The position numbers were made by a program, and so were the translations under genes. The notes under the pieces are model-generated. The model made no database searches. It was not told the DNA's origin and was given only the letters and a program-made list of their open reading frames with translations. From the NCBI GenBank assembly GCA_030651895.1, contig JAUSBR010000017.1, positions 19,869 through 83,868 of the forward strand: DNA of 64,000 bases. Direction: 5' to 3'. This document shows positions 28,305-39,610 of this stretch, piece after piece. The DNA is from Sideroxyarcus sp. GTDB lineage: Bacteria; Pseudomonadota; Gammaproteobacteria; Burkholderiales; Gallionellaceae. Position 1 is the first letter of the stretch, and every line of letters begins with the position of its first letter.

Positions 28305-29243
28305 TTACAGGACGATGCTGGAGCCGAAGTGTTTCTGGTACAGGTCCATCAGTTCGGCACGGGTGTATTTGTGGTTCTGGCCGCCGCGGCTGGCGATCTT
28401 GAGCGAGCCCATCAGCGAGGCCAGGCGACCCGTGGTTTCCCAGCTCCAGCCTTTCTGGATGCCGTACAGCAGACCGGCACGGAAGGCATCGCCGCAACCG
28501 GTGGGGTCGACGATGGCATCCGGCTTCGGCGTGGGGATGGCGATCTGTTTGCCGCCGGTGTAGATCATCGAGCCGTCGCCGCCCAGCGTGACGATGAGCG
28601 CTTTCACGCGTTCGGCGATCTGTTCCAGCGTCTTGCCGGTCTTGTCCTGCAACAGCTTGGCTTCGTAATCGTTCGCGGTCACATAGGTGGCCTGTTCGAT
28701 GAAATCGAGCAGTTCGCCGCCGGTGAACATCGGCAGGCCCTGGCCCGGATCGAACACGAAGGGGATGCCCGCCTCGGCGAAGTCGCGCGCGTGCTGCAGC
28801 ATGCCGTCGCGTCCGTCCGGCGAGACGATGCCGAGCGTGACTTCCTTGGCGTCGCGCACGTTGTTGAGGTGCGAATGTCCCATCGCGCCGGGGTGGAACG
28901 CGGTGATCTGGTTGTCGTCGAGGTCGGTGGTGATGAAGGCCTGACCGGTGAAAGTCTCGGGCACGCGGCGGATGTGGGTCTGCGCGATGCCGAGGCGTTC
29001 CAGGCGCTGCGCATAAGAACCGAAGTCATCGCCCACCGTCGCCATGATCAGCGGGTGGCCGCCCAGCAACTGCAGGTTGTAGGCGATGTTGCCCGCGCAG
29101 CCGCCGTATTCGCGGCGCATCTCCGGCACCAGAAAAGCAACGTTGAGAATATGGATCTGCTCGGGAAGGATGTGTTTCTTGAACTGGTCCTTGAACACCA
29201 TGATGGTGTCGTAAGCCATGGAGCCGCAGATGAGAGTCTTCAT
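28305..29243 (-). CDS. PfkB-family carbohydrate/adenosine kinase
   Basis: GGCAGNIAYNLQLLG; VDPTGCGDAFRAGLLYG; start at 29243. Confidence 0.92.
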   Translation of the reverse strand: MKTLICGSMAYDTIMVFKDQFKKHILPEQIHILNVAFLVPEMRREYGGCAGNIAYNLQLLGGHPLIMATVGDDFGSYAQRLERLGIAQTHIRRVPETFTGQAFITTDLDDNQITAFHPGAMGHSHLNNVRDAKEVTLGIVSPDGRDGMLQHARDFAEAGIPFVFDPGQGLPMFTGGELLDFIEQATYVTANDYEAKLLQDKTGKTLEQIAERVKALIVTLGGDGSMIYTGGKQIAIPTPKPDAIVDPTGCGDAFRAGLLYGIQKGWSWETTGRLASLMGSLKIASRGGQNHKYTRAELMDLYQKHFGSSIVL

Positions 29244-29367
29244 GTCGTTGCGCGTAGTGGTTGGAAAGGACCGGATTATAACAGGGCAGATTGTCTTGCC
29301 CGCAGCGCCGCGGATAGACGTTACAATCCGGGGTGAATCCCCGAACCCCTTCCGACAGGAGTGCAGC

Positions 29368-30255
29368 ATGACCATCCCCAAGTCCATCATCGCCGCCACC
29401 GATTTTTCCGACAACGCGACGCGTGCCGTGCGTCAGGCGGCGCTTATGGCGCGCACATGGGGTGCGTCGCTGACACTGGTGCATGTGTTCAACGACAGCG
29501 TATGGGCCAGCCTGCGTGCTATGTACGACCTGCCGGGCTGGAACGACGTCAAGCCGCTGGCCAGCCAGCGTACCCGGCTGGCGCAGTTGAGAGAACAGAT
29601 CGCGTCCGAGTTCGGCTTGAAGGTGGATACCGAAGTCCTCACCGGACGAGCCTCGCAGCAGATCGGCGAGATCGTCGGTGCTCGTCAGGCGGACTTGCTG
29701 GTGGTCGGCGAGCACGGCGAGAACTGGGTGCGCGATATCGTGCTCGGCGGTACCGCGCTCAAGGTGATCGAGTCGACACGCATCCCGGTACTGCTGGTGC
29801 GGCAGGGCGAACCCGAGCTTTACCGCGATATCGTCATCGCCACCGACTTTTCGCCTGCGGCGGCGCGAGCCGCGAGACTGGCGCTGGTGTGTTTCCCCGC
29901 TGCACAACAGGCGCTGATACACGCCTGGCTGGTGCCGTTCGAAAGCAGCATGCGACTGGGCGGCGCGCGGGAGGAGGATATCGAACGCTTTCGCCAGCGC
30001 GAATTTGAACTTGCCAGCGGCCAGCTCGAAACCTTTGCGCGCAAGTGCGAGGGCAATACGACTCACGAACGTTTCGAGCGGATGGCACTGATCGGATCGC
30101 CCGAGTCCGTGGTGTTCGCGCAGGCGCGTGCGCGCAACAGCGATCTCATCGTCATCGGCAAACACAGCGGACGGGAACAGGATGAACGGCTGCTCGGCAG
30201 CGTGACGCAGAACATCCTGTATCACGCCGAATGCGATGTGCTGTTGAGCGCCTGA
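29368..30255 (+). CDS. Universal stress protein, two tandem Usp domains
   Basis: KSIIAATDFSDNATRAVRQAALMA...LVVGEHGE and DIVIATDFSPAAARAARLAL...LIVIGKHSG. Confidence 0.92.
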   Translation: MTIPKSIIAATDFSDNATRAVRQAALMARTWGASLTLVHVFNDSVWASLRAMYDLPGWNDVKPLASQRTRLAQLREQIASEFGLKVDTEVLTGRASQQIGEIVGARQADLLVVGEHGENWVRDIVLGGTALKVIESTRIPVLLVRQGEPELYRDIVIATDFSPAAARAARLALVCFPAAQQALIHAWLVPFESSMRLGGAREEDIERFRQREFELASGQLETFARKCEGNTTHERFERMALIGSPESVVFAQARARNSDLIVIGKHSGREQDERLLGSVTQNILYHAECDVLLSA

Positions 30256-30263
30256 ACCGGACG

Positions 30264-31970
30264 ATGATGGAACATCTCGCACAGATCATATTGCTGCTGG
30301 CCGTGGCGGTGGCCGTCGTGGTGGCATTCCAGCGCCTGCACATCCCGACCAGTCTGGGTTATTTGCTGGTGGGTGTGATTCTCGGTCCGCACACGGTCGG
30401 CCCGACGGTGCACGTCGCCGAATTCAAGGCCCTCGCCGAATTCGGCGTGGTGTTCCTGCTGTTCACCATCGGTCTCAACTTCTCGCTGCCGCAATTGCAT
30501 GTCCTGCGCCATCAGGTGCTCGGCCTGGGCACCGGCCAAGTCGTGTTCACCACCGTGGCGGTCGGCGTCATCACCTGGCAGGCCGGCCTGTCCGTCGCGG
30601 CCGCGTTCGTGATCGGCGCCGTGTTCGCACAGTCGTCCACCACCATCATCGGCAGCCAGTTGGCAGAACAGGGCGAGGAGAACAGCCAGCACGGCCGTCT
30701 CGGCCTGGCCATGTCGGTATTTCAGGACGTGACCGCCGTGCCCTTCCTGGTGGTCATTCCGGTGCTGGGCGTGGCAGTCGGTGCAAGCGCGCTGGCCGGT
30801 GCGCTGGGTTGGGCCATGGTCAAAGCGGTGTTCGCGTTCGCACTGGTGTTCTTCGCCGGGCGCTGGCTGTTGCGGCCCCTGTTCCATCTGGTCACCGAGC
30901 GCCGCTCGCCCGAGGTGTTCACCCTGGCCGTGCTGCTGGTCGCGCTGTTGTCGGCATGGACCACCAGCAGCTTCGGCTTGTCGCTTGCGTTCGGCGCCTT
31001 CCTGGCCGGCATGATGCTGGGCGAGACCGAGTTCCGCCATCAGGTGGAATCCAGCATCCGCCCGTTCCGCGACGTGCTGCTCGGTATCTTTTTCATCGGT
31101 ATCGGCATGCGCTTCGACCCGGCCTCCATCCCGCCGATCTGGCATTGGGCCCTGCTCGGCGCGCTGCTGATCGTGATCAGCAAAACGCTGATCGTCGCCG
31201 CGATGATGCGCCGCATCGGCATCGATGCGCTGGTGGCATGGCGCAGCGGGCTGCTGCTGGCGGTGGGGGGCGAGTTCGGCCTGGCACTGATCGCCATCGC
31301 GCTGGACTCCGGCGTGATCGACATGGCGCTGGGACAGGTAGCGATCACCTCGGTGCTGCTGTCGATGATCATCGGGGCAGTGCTGATCCGCTTCAATCAT
31401 GCCATCGCGGCATGGCTCACAAAGATCTGGCGCAACGCGCCAAAGCGCGTGCCGGAAGAGATCGAGGGGGCGGCGGAACAACAGGTGGTGGTGGGCGGCT
31501 ACGGGCGCGTGGGACACACCATCGCCGTGCTGCTGCAGACGAGCGAGATTCCGTTCGTGGTGTTCGAAGCCGATGCAAAACGGGTGGCGCAGGGACGGGC
31601 CGACGGCTTCCCGGTGCTGTATGGCGACATCGCCGATCCGGAATTGCTGGCCACCATCCATGTGGAACGCGCGGCACTCGTGGTGATCACCATCGACCAT
31701 GCCGTGATGGCGCTGCGGATGGTCAAGTTCCTGCGCAAGCATTGTCCGCAGGTGCCGGTCATCGCGCGGGCGCGCGATCTGCAGGCCAGTGCGCACCTGC
31801 TCGAAGCCGGTGCGACCCATGCCTATCCGGAAGCCATAGAAGCGAGCCTGCGCTTGGGCGAAACGGCGCTGCAGATACTCCGGGTGTCGCCTGCGGAGAT
31901 CGAGCAGGTCGTGCAGGATGTCAGGGATATGGACTACAAGCCCGTGCTGGAAAAGAAAACCCACAAATAG
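30264..31970 (+). CDS. CPA2-family cation:proton antiporter with TrkA-N domain (Kef/YbaL-like)
   Basis: LHIPTSLGYLLVGVILGPHTVG...FAQSSTTIIGSQLAEQGEE; C-terminal VVVGGYGRVGHTIAVLL. Confidence 0.93.
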   Translation: MMEHLAQIILLLAVAVAVVVAFQRLHIPTSLGYLLVGVILGPHTVGPTVHVAEFKALAEFGVVFLLFTIGLNFSLPQLHVLRHQVLGLGTGQVVFTTVAVGVITWQAGLSVAAAFVIGAVFAQSSTTIIGSQLAEQGEENSQHGRLGLAMSVFQDVTAVPFLVVIPVLGVAVGASALAGALGWAMVKAVFAFALVFFAGRWLLRPLFHLVTERRSPEVFTLAVLLVALLSAWTTSSFGLSLAFGAFLAGMMLGETEFRHQVESSIRPFRDVLLGIFFIGIGMRFDPASIPPIWHWALLGALLIVISKTLIVAAMMRRIGIDALVAWRSGLLLAVGGEFGLALIAIALDSGVIDMALGQVAITSVLLSMIIGAVLIRFNHAIAAWLTKIWRNAPKRVPEEIEGAAEQQVVVGGYGRVGHTIAVLLQTSEIPFVVFEADAKRVAQGRADGFPVLYGDIADPELLATIHVERAALVVITIDHAVMALRMVKFLRKHCPQVPVIARARDLQASAHLLEAGATHAYPEAIEASLRLGETALQILRVSPAEIEQVVQDVRDMDYKPVLEKKTHK

Positions 31971-32046
31971 TGCGCATGACTATTTGCGCAGGCCGATCCG
32001 CGTCAGAAACGCGCCGGCCAGGAACAGGCAGTCGCTGACCAGTCGT

Positions 32047-34782
32047 TCAATCCTGCCCACCCGTCTTGCGGGCATCCGGTTCGCCGATGCGGCGCAGCAC
32101 CAGTTTCTCAAGCTCCACTGCGAAGAACAACAGCACGCCGAAGCCCGCAATCAGACTCCAGGCCGCCGCGTCGAGTGAAACCACGCCGAACATTTTTTGC
32201 ATGAACGGCAGGTAGGTGAAGGCCGCCTGCATGACGGCCAGCACCGCGATGGTGAGCAATACGTAGGGATTGCCGGTGAAATCCCGCCAGCTGCGCACGG
32301 GCAACAGCAGGTAGCGGCAGTTGAACAGATAGGCCATCTCGCCCGCCACCAGCGCGTTGACTGCCACAGTGCGGGCGGTATCGAGACCGACGCCGCGCGC
32401 GGACTCCCACAGGAACAACGCCACCACGCCCGCGGCCAGCAATACGGAGACGAAACTGATGCGCCAGACCATGAAGCCGGACAGGATGGGCTCGCCTGCG
32501 GCGCGCGGCTTGCGTCGCATCAGGTCCGGCTCGGCTTTCTCGAACGACAAGGCCAGCGCCAGCGTGACCGCCGTCACCATGTTCACCCACAAGATCTGCA
32601 CCGGGGTGAGCGGCAGCGCCATGCCGAACACGATCGCGATCAGCACGACACCAGCCTCGCCGCCGTTGGTCGGCATGATGAACACGATGGCCTTCTTGAG
32701 GTTGTCGTAGATGGTGCGGCCTTCCTCGACGGCATGCGCGATGGTGGCGAAATTGTCGTCGGCCAGCACCATCTCCGCCGCCTCCTTGGCGACCTCGGTG
32801 CCCTTCATGCCCATCGCCACGCCGATGTCGGCGCGCTTGAGCGCGGGCGCATCGTTGACGCCATCTCCTGTCATGGCGACGATTTCGCCGTTGGCCTGCA
32901 GGGCCTCGACCAGCCGCAATTTATGTTCCGGGCTGGCGCGCGCGAACACGTCCACCTCCTGCACCGTCCGGCGCAATGCTTCGTCGTCGAGCGCGTCCAG
33001 ATCGATGCCGGTCAGCACGCGGTCGCAGGCGATCCCCAGCTGTGCGGCGATGGCGCGCGCAGTGTCGGCATGGTCGCCGGTGATCATCTTCACACGGATG
33101 CCCGCAGCGCGGCACGAGCGCACCGCGGCGATGGCCTCGTCGCGCGGCGGGTCGCTGATGCCGACCAGGCCCAGCAGCGTGAAGCCACTCGCCATGTCGG
33201 CGAAAGCCAGCTCGCGCTGGCCGCGGTCCACCGTCTTCATCGCCAGTGCCAGCACGCGCTGGCCGAGCGCGCCGGTCGCGGCCATCTGCGCATGCCAGTA
33301 AGGCAGGTCGAGGGGCTGGTCCTCGCCCGTGGCGCGCTGCTGCTGGCACATCGCCAGCACCTGCTCCACTGCGCCCTTCACGAAGATGAAGGCATGGCCG
33401 CTCTGGTCGTGGTGCAACGTGGCCATGAAACGGTGTTCCGATTCGAACGGGATATGGTCGGTACGCGGTAAGGCGCCATGTTCGAGCCGCGCGTCCAAGC
33501 CAGCTTTCAGTGCCAGCGGGATCAGTGCGCCCTCGGTCGGGTCGCCCGCGATATGCCATTGCCCCTCGCTCTCGTGCAGTTGCGCATCGTTGCAGAGCAG
33601 GCCGGCGCGCAACAGGTCGAGCGCATGCGGGTGGGCGGCGAGATCGGCAGGCTTACCGTCGACGGAGAAGCCGCCGTGCGGCGCGTAACCGCTGCCATCC
33701 ACGTCGAATATCTGCGCGGCGGTGATCACGCGCTGCACGGTCATCTCGTTCTTGGTCAGCGTGCCGGTCTTGTCAGTGCAGATGGTAGTGACCGATCCCA
33801 GCGCTTCTACGGCGGGCAGACGGCGCACGATGGCGTTGCGTTTTGCCATGCGTTGCACGCCGAGTGCCAGCGTGATGGTGAGCACCGCGGGCAGCCCTTC
33901 GGGGATCGCCGCCACCGCCATGCTCACCGCGGCGAGGAACATGTCGCCGAGGTCGAAGTGGTGCACCAGCCAGCCGAACAGGAAAGTGAGCGCGGCAAGC
34001 AGCATGATGGCAACGGTGAGCCAGCGCCCGAAGGCCTCCATCTGCCGCAGTAGCGGCGTGGTCATGCTCTTCACTTCTTCCAGCATCGCGCTGATGCGCC
34101 CGATCTCGGTATCGGCGGCGGTCGCCACCACCACGCCCGTGCCCTGGCCGTACACCACCAGCGTGCTGGAATAGGCCATGCCATAACGGTCGCCAAGCAC
34201 GGCGAGCGCGTCCACGGCGGCGATGTCTTTCTCCACGGCGGTGGATTCACCGGTCAGCGCGGCTTCTTCGATGCGCAGGTTCTTCTCGTTCAACAGGCGC
34301 AGGTCGGCCGGCACCTTGTCGCCGGAGGCAAGCAGCACGATGTCTCCCGGCACCAGCGTCTCGGCTGCAACCACGAGACGCTTGCCGTCGCGCAACACGG
34401 TGGCTTCGGGCGACAGCATGCGGCGGATCGCTTCCATCGCCTGCTCCGCCTTGCCCTCCTGGATGAAGCCGATGATGGCGTTGATCGCCACCACGCCGAC
34501 GATCACCGCCGTATCCACCCAGTGGGCAAGCAGCGCAGTGACGCCTGCCGCAGCCAGCAGCACGTAGATCAGCACGTTGTGGAATTGCAGCAGGAAGCGC
34601 ATGAACGGACCGCGCCTTTGCGCCGGCGTGAGCCGGTTCGGGCCGTGGTCGGCGAGGCGGCGCGCGGCCTCTTCGGAGTCGAGTCCGTCTGCAGTCGTGT
34701 TTTGTGCGGCAATTGCCTGCTGGGCGGTGAGGCTGTGCCAGCCAGGCACGGTGTCTGCCGATGAGGGGGAAAGGGTTTTCAT
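32047..34782 (-). CDS. Cation-translocating P-type ATPase (P2/SERCA-PMR1-like)
   Basis: ICTDKTGTLTKNEMTV; ALTGESTAVEKD; VAMTGDGVNDAPALKRADIGVAMG. Confidence 0.95.
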   Translation of the reverse strand: MKTLSPSSADTVPGWHSLTAQQAIAAQNTTADGLDSEEAARRLADHGPNRLTPAQRRGPFMRFLLQFHNVLIYVLLAAAGVTALLAHWVDTAVIVGVVAINAIIGFIQEGKAEQAMEAIRRMLSPEATVLRDGKRLVVAAETLVPGDIVLLASGDKVPADLRLLNEKNLRIEEAALTGESTAVEKDIAAVDALAVLGDRYGMAYSSTLVVYGQGTGVVVATAADTEIGRISAMLEEVKSMTTPLLRQMEAFGRWLTVAIMLLAALTFLFGWLVHHFDLGDMFLAAVSMAVAAIPEGLPAVLTITLALGVQRMAKRNAIVRRLPAVEALGSVTTICTDKTGTLTKNEMTVQRVITAAQIFDVDGSGYAPHGGFSVDGKPADLAAHPHALDLLRAGLLCNDAQLHESEGQWHIAGDPTEGALIPLALKAGLDARLEHGALPRTDHIPFESEHRFMATLHHDQSGHAFIFVKGAVEQVLAMCQQQRATGEDQPLDLPYWHAQMAATGALGQRVLALAMKTVDRGQRELAFADMASGFTLLGLVGISDPPRDEAIAAVRSCRAAGIRVKMITGDHADTARAIAAQLGIACDRVLTGIDLDALDDEALRRTVQEVDVFARASPEHKLRLVEALQANGEIVAMTGDGVNDAPALKRADIGVAMGMKGTEVAKEAAEMVLADDNFATIAHAVEEGRTIYDNLKKAIVFIMPTNGGEAGVVLIAIVFGMALPLTPVQILWVNMVTAVTLALALSFEKAEPDLMRRKPRAAGEPILSGFMVWRISFVSVLLAAGVVALFLWESARGVGLDTARTVAVNALVAGEMAYLFNCRYLLLPVRSWRDFTGNPYVLLTIAVLAVMQAAFTYLPFMQKMFGVVSLDAAAWSLIAGFGVLLFFAVELEKLVLRRIGEPDARKTGGQD

Positions 34783-34839
34783 TTCAGCGCTCCGGTGTAC
34801 ATCGGGGATGGTACACCGATTCCGGTGCAGCCCGGACGT

Positions 34840-35550
34840 TCAGGGCACCTTGGGGGACTTGTCCAGATCCTGGATGAACAGGCCGATGGCCTTGGCGAGA
34901 TCGGCAGGCTTTTCCACGAAACGGAAGCCAGCGCGGTGGGCGAGCGTTCCATCGGGTTGCTGGATCGTGGTGACATGGCGCAGTTCCATATCGGCCACGA
35001 CGGCATTGCCACCGGGAACCATGATGCGACAGCCATGCAGCAGTGCACCATCATCGAGATTGATGTCCATGTCGTAGATCAGGCAGCCCAGACCTTCATG
35101 GCTGATATCGGTGATGTGCGACTCGAACGGGATGAAGCCGCCTTCGTCGGCGACGCAGCGCAGCGAGAGCTCGGCCGGAACCGGGATGCGCGGATGTTCG
35201 CGCCGGTTGTGTATCAGCAGCGATTTCGGCATGGCGAACTGGATGGCGGGCTCGCCGCCGATCTGCGTCTCTTCCGGGGCGGTGCCGGTGAAAGTGAAGT
35301 TCAGCCCCTGGCGGTCGGTGGCGGTGAATTCCACTGCTGGCGAACTCATCAGCATGGCGTTGATCGTCTTGTGCGGGGAATAGCTGATGGCGAAGCGGTC
35401 GGCGGCGGGATCGGCGGAGAGCATGAAAGAAGCGAACGGATGGCCGTTCTTGATCTCTGCGGTGACCTTGCACTTTTCCTGCGCCAGCACCTTCATGAGA
35501 CGGGCAATCTCGATATGGGAGCGGAAAAGCAGGTTGTCGGGGCGCGCCAT
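34840..35550 (-). CDS. YcgR-like PilZ-domain c-di-GMP effector
   Basis: RREHPRIPVPAELSLRC and DISHEGLGCL PilZ motifs; YcgR-type N-terminal half. Confidence 0.87.
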   Translation of the reverse strand: MARPDNLLFRSHIEIARLMKVLAQEKCKVTAEIKNGHPFASFMLSADPAADRFAISYSPHKTINAMLMSSPAVEFTATDRQGLNFTFTGTAPEETQIGGEPAIQFAMPKSLLIHNRREHPRIPVPAELSLRCVADEGGFIPFESHITDISHEGLGCLIYDMDINLDDGALLHGCRIMVPGGNAVVADMELRHVTTIQQPDGTLAHRAGFRFVEKPADLAKAIGLFIQDLDKSPKVP

Positions 35551-35571
35551 CTTGCGAACCGGTCGCGCTGC

Positions 35572-36093
35572 TTAGCGCAATACCGCGAGTGCCGCCTCGT
35601 AGTTCGGCTCGTGGGTGATGTCGTCGACCAGTTCGGCGTGGATGATCTGGTTCTTGTCGTCCAGTACCAGCACCGCGCGGGCTGTGACACCGGCCAGGGC
35701 GGTGTCGGCGATCTTCACGCCGTAGTTGCGCATGAAGTCGCGGCCGCGCATCAGCGACAGCGTGACCACGTTCTCCAGACCTTCCGCCACGCAGAAGCGG
35801 CTCATGGCGAAGGGCAGGTCGGCGGAGATCACCAGTACCACGGTGTTGTTCAGCTGGCCGGCGGCCTCGTTGAACTTGCGTGTGGAAGTGGCGCACACTG
35901 CGGTGTCCAGACTGGGGACGATGTTGAGTACCTTGCGCTTGCCGGCGTAGTCTTTCAGCGACACGTCCTTCAGGTCCTTGTCCACCAGGGTGAAATCGGG
36001 AGCGGCTTGTCCCACGGATGGGAAGGTGCCGAACAGGGTGACAGGGGCACCGGCCAGTGTGGTTGCGGGTTTCTTGCTGGTGTCCTTGGCCAT
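35572..36093 (-). CDS. tpx: Thiol peroxidase
   Basis: [51 protein letters not shown]; start at 36093. Confidence 0.95.
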   Translation of the reverse strand: MAKDTSKKPATTLAGAPVTLFGTFPSVGQAAPDFTLVDKDLKDVSLKDYAGKRKVLNIVPSLDTAVCATSTRKFNEAAGQLNNTVVLVISADLPFAMSRFCVAEGLENVVTLSLMRGRDFMRNYGVKIADTALAGVTARAVLVLDDKNQIIHAELVDDITHEPNYEAALAVLR

Positions 36094-36104
36094 GTTCATT
36101 CTCC

Positions 36105-38960
36105 TCAGGTGTAAGACGTTATCGGGGGGCAGGCGCAAACCAGGTTCTTGTCGCCGTACACATTATCCACGCGTGCCACGGCAGGCCAGAATTTATTTTC
36201 ACGCACCCAGTTCAGCGGGTAGGCCGCCTGCTCGCGCGAATAGGGACGCTGCCACTCGTTGGCGCACACCGTCTTGGCCGTGTGCGGTGCGTGTTTTAGG
36301 ATGTTGTCCTTTTTGTCCACCTTGTTGCTGATGACTTCCTCGATCTCCTTGCGGATGGCGATCATTGCTTCGCAGAAACGATCCAGTTCGGCCTTGGATT
36401 CACTCTCGGTCGGTTCCACCATCAGCGTGTCCACCACCGGGAAGGAAGTGGTCGGTGCATGGAAGCCGAAGTCCATCAGGCGTTTGGCGATGTCGGTCAC
36501 TTCCACGCCTTCCTTCTTCCATTCACGGCAATCGAGGATCATCTCGTGGGCGCAGCGGCCATTCGATCCGCTGTAAAGCGTGGCGTAGCTGTCCTTCAGC
36601 GATTCCTTGATGTAGTTCGCATTCAGGATCGCCATCCTGGTCGCTTCGGTGAGTCCCTTGCCGCCCATCATCTTGATATAACCATAGGAGATCATCAGGA
36701 TCAGTGCGCTGCCGTACGGCGCGGCGGAAACTGCATGGATGCCCTGCGCGCCGCCAACTTTGACCACCGGGTGTGAAGGCAGGAACGGCGCGAGGTGTGC
36801 CGCCACGCCGATGGGGCCGACGCCGGGTCCGCCGCCGCCGTGCGGAATGGCGAAGGTCTTGTGCAGATTCAGGTGGCACACGTCCGCGCCGATGTTGCCG
36901 GGGCTGGTGAGGCCGACCTGCGCGTTCATGTTGGCGCCGTCCATATACACTTGGCCACCGTTGGCGTGGATGATTGCGGTGATGTCCTTGATGCTTTCTT
37001 CATACACGCCGTGCGTGCTGGGGTAGGTCACCATCAGGCAGGACAGGTCGGTCTTGTGTTCTTCCGCCTTGGCGCGCAGGTCTTCCACGTCGATGTTGCC
37101 CTTGGCGTCGCACTTCACCACCACGATATGCATGCCGCACATCGCCGCGCTGGCCGGGTTGGTACCGTGCGCGGAGGAGGGGATGAGCACCACGTTGCGC
37201 TGCGCTTCACCGCGCGAGCGGTGATAGGCCTGGATCACCAGCAGACCGGCATATTCACCCGATGCGCCGCTGTTGGGCTGGAAGCTCATCTGCGCGAAGC
37301 CGGTGATCTCGGACAGGTCTGCATCCAGACCTGCGATCAGTTCCTGATAGCCCGCAGCCTGCTCCAGCGGCACGAAGGGATGCAGATTGGCGAACTCAGG
37401 CCAGGTCAGACCCAGCATCTCGGACGCCGCGTTGAGCTTCATGGTGCAGGAGCCCAGCGAGATCATGGAGTGGGTGAGCGACAGGTCCTTGTTCTCCAGG
37501 CGCTTGATGTAACGCATCATCTCGGTTTCGGAGTGATAACGGCTGAACACCGGATGCCTCAGGATGGCCGATTGGCGCTGTTTTACGAGTAGCGGTTGCG
37601 TGGCGAGTTGCGCCGAAGTGAGTACCGGTGCTGGCTTGCCGACCTTTTGTGCGAACACGGCGAGGATAGCGTTGAGGTCGTCGAGCGAAGTGGTCTGGTC
37701 GAGCGAAATGCCCACGCCATCGGCGGCATAGCGGAAATTGATTTGCGCCGCTTCGGCCAGCGCATGCACCTTCACGTTGTCGGTGTGCATGAGCTTGATG
37801 GTGTCGAAAAACACGCCTTCGGCCACTTTGTAGCCGAGCTTTTTCAGCTCGTTCGCCAGCAAGGCGGTGGAGCGATGCACCTGCGCGGCGATGCCGTGCA
37901 GGCCTTCCACGCCGTGATACACCGCGTACATGCTGGCCATGATGGCAAGCAGCGCCTGCGCGGTGCAGATGTTGGAAGTCGCCTTCTCGCGGCGGATATG
38001 CTGCTCGCGCGTCTGCAGTGCCATGCGCAGGGCGGGATTGCCGTCGGCATCCACCGACACGCCGATGATGCGGCCCGGCATCGAACGCTTGTGCGCATCG
38101 CGGCAGGCGAAGTAGGCGGCGTGCGGGCCGCCGTAGCCCATCGGCACGCCGAAGCGCTGCGTCGAACCCAGCACCACGTCCGCGCCCCATTCGCCGGGTG
38201 GTGTGAGCAGCACCAGACTGAGGATATCGGCGGCGACTGCGATGGTCATGCCATTGGCCTTGGCGCGCGCGACGAAATCGGCGTAGTCATGCACGGTGCC
38301 GTCGGCGGTCGGGTATTGCAGCAGCGCGCCGTACAGCTTGTCGTTCAGTGTGAGCGTCTTGAAGTCGCCGATCACCAGATCGATGCCGAGCGGCTTGGCG
38401 CGCGTCTTCAGCAGTTCGATGGTCTGCGGGAAGCATTCGTTCGATACGAAGAAACTGTTCTTGCCCGCGGCGACATCGTCGCGCGAACGCAGGCCGTGCA
38501 GCATGGTCATCGCTTCCGCGGCGGCCGTGGCTTCATCCAGCAGCGAAGCGTTGGCGATCTCCATGCCGGTCAGGTCCATGATCATGGTCTGGAAATTCAG
38601 CAGCGCCTCCAAGCGCCCCTGCGCGATCTCGGCCTGGTAGGGCGTGTACGCGGTGTACCAGCCCGGATTCTCCAGCACGTTGCGCTGGATCGCCGGCGGA
38701 ACGATGGTGTCGTAATAGCCCAGACCGATATAACTCTTGAACAACTTGTTCTTCGCCGCGATGCCGCGCAGGTGGTTGAGGAAAGCATGTTCGCTCATGC
38801 CGTCCGGCAGGTTGAGCGGTTTCTTCAAACGGATAGCGGCGGGCACGGTCTGGTCGATCAGCGCGTCGAGTGACGGCGCATTGATCTTTTTCAGCATGGT
38901 TTGCACGTCATTGGTGCTTGGGCCGTTGTGGCGATTCACGAATTGTTCGGTATTGTTCAT
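36105..38960 (-). CDS. gcvP: Glycine dehydrogenase (aminomethyl-transferring), P protein
   Basis: [70 protein letters not shown]; start at 38960. Confidence 0.97.
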   Translation of the reverse strand: MNNTEQFVNRHNGPSTNDVQTMLKKINAPSLDALIDQTVPAAIRLKKPLNLPDGMSEHAFLNHLRGIAAKNKLFKSYIGLGYYDTIVPPAIQRNVLENPGWYTAYTPYQAEIAQGRLEALLNFQTMIMDLTGMEIANASLLDEATAAAEAMTMLHGLRSRDDVAAGKNSFFVSNECFPQTIELLKTRAKPLGIDLVIGDFKTLTLNDKLYGALLQYPTADGTVHDYADFVARAKANGMTIAVAADILSLVLLTPPGEWGADVVLGSTQRFGVPMGYGGPHAAYFACRDAHKRSMPGRIIGVSVDADGNPALRMALQTREQHIRREKATSNICTAQALLAIMASMYAVYHGVEGLHGIAAQVHRSTALLANELKKLGYKVAEGVFFDTIKLMHTDNVKVHALAEAAQINFRYAADGVGISLDQTTSLDDLNAILAVFAQKVGKPAPVLTSAQLATQPLLVKQRQSAILRHPVFSRYHSETEMMRYIKRLENKDLSLTHSMISLGSCTMKLNAASEMLGLTWPEFANLHPFVPLEQAAGYQELIAGLDADLSEITGFAQMSFQPNSGASGEYAGLLVIQAYHRSRGEAQRNVVLIPSSAHGTNPASAAMCGMHIVVVKCDAKGNIDVEDLRAKAEEHKTDLSCLMVTYPSTHGVYEESIKDITAIIHANGGQVYMDGANMNAQVGLTSPGNIGADVCHLNLHKTFAIPHGGGGPGVGPIGVAAHLAPFLPSHPVVKVGGAQGIHAVSAAPYGSALILMISYGYIKMMGGKGLTEATRMAILNANYIKESLKDSYATLYSGSNGRCAHEMILDCREWKKEGVEVTDIAKRLMDFGFHAPTTSFPVVDTLMVEPTESESKAELDRFCEAMIAIRKEIEEVISNKVDKKDNILKHAPHTAKTVCANEWQRPYSREQAAYPLNWVRENKFWPAVARVDNVYGDKNLVCACPPITSYT

Positions 38961-39009
38961 GGTCTGAGCTGTTCTTAAGTTAGGAGTGCCAGGAATGAAG
39001 AAACCGTTG

Positions 39010-39115
39010 TGAGAGGTTGGAGTGCAAGGCGCACAGCGCGCAGGAGCCGGAATGTACATTCAGTACATGAGGATTCCGAGCACTGCGCAACGCCGCAATC
39101 CGACCTCGCAGCAGG
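39010..39115. repeat. Imperfect long inverted repeat between gcvH and gcvP
   Basis: Central GGAATGTAC-ATTCA-GTACATGAGGATTCC with imperfectly complementary GC-rich flanks. Confidence 0.6.
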
Positions 39116-39126
39116 TTTATTCTTTT

Positions 39127-39516
39127 CTAGTGTGCTTCGCTGTCGACGACTGCCTGATAAGCGGCAGCATCCAGCAAGGCAGCGACATCCGCCGCACTGT
39201 CCGGCTTCATCTTGAAGATCCACGCACCGTACGGGTCGCTATTGATGGCTTCCGGTGCGCTGTCCAGATCACCGTTGGCGGCAATGACTTCGCCGGAAAC
39301 GGGGGCGTACACGTCGGCAGCGGCTTTCACCGATTCCACCACGGCACATTCTTCCTTGGCTTTCAGCTTGCGGCCGACGGCAGGCGCTTCGACGAACACC
39401 ATGTCGCCCAGCAGTTCCTGCGCATGCTGGGTGATGCCGATGGTGATGCTGCCATCGGCTTCGGTTTTGACCCATTCGTGGGAGGCGGTGTATTTCAGGT
39501 TGGATGGATTGCTCAT
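39127..39516 (-). CDS. gcvH: Glycine cleavage system H protein
   Basis: [39 protein letters not shown]...[22 protein letters not shown]. Confidence 0.96.
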   Translation of the reverse strand: MSNPSNLKYTASHEWVKTEADGSITIGITQHAQELLGDMVFVEAPAVGRKLKAKEECAVVESVKAAADVYAPVSGEVIAANGDLDSAPEAINSDPYGAWIFKMKPDSAADVAALLDAAAYQAVVDSEAH

Positions 39517-39545
39517 GGTGTTCTCCTCTAAATGAATTATTTGGC

Positions 39546-39605
39546 CGTTCGCCCTGAGCCTGTCGAAGGGCATGTATTCATGCTTCGACAGGCTCAGCAC
39601 GAACG
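39546..39605. repeat. Two head-to-head copies of the REP-like element
   Basis: GTTCGCCCTGAGCCTGTCGAAGGGCATGTATTCATGCTTCGACAGGCTCAGCACGAAC. Confidence 0.85.
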
Positions 39606-39610
39606 GAGTG

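Noticed and set aside
30222-31964. 580-aa minus-strand ORF rich in H/Q/D
   Set aside because: Exactly mirrors the CPA2 antiporter gene; His/Gln-rich composition typical of an antisense frame.
32197-33471. 424-aa plus-strand ORF
   Set aside because: Antisense to the P-type ATPase; no domain signature.
37596-38873. 425-aa plus-strand ORF
   Set aside because: Antisense to gcvP; no domain signature.
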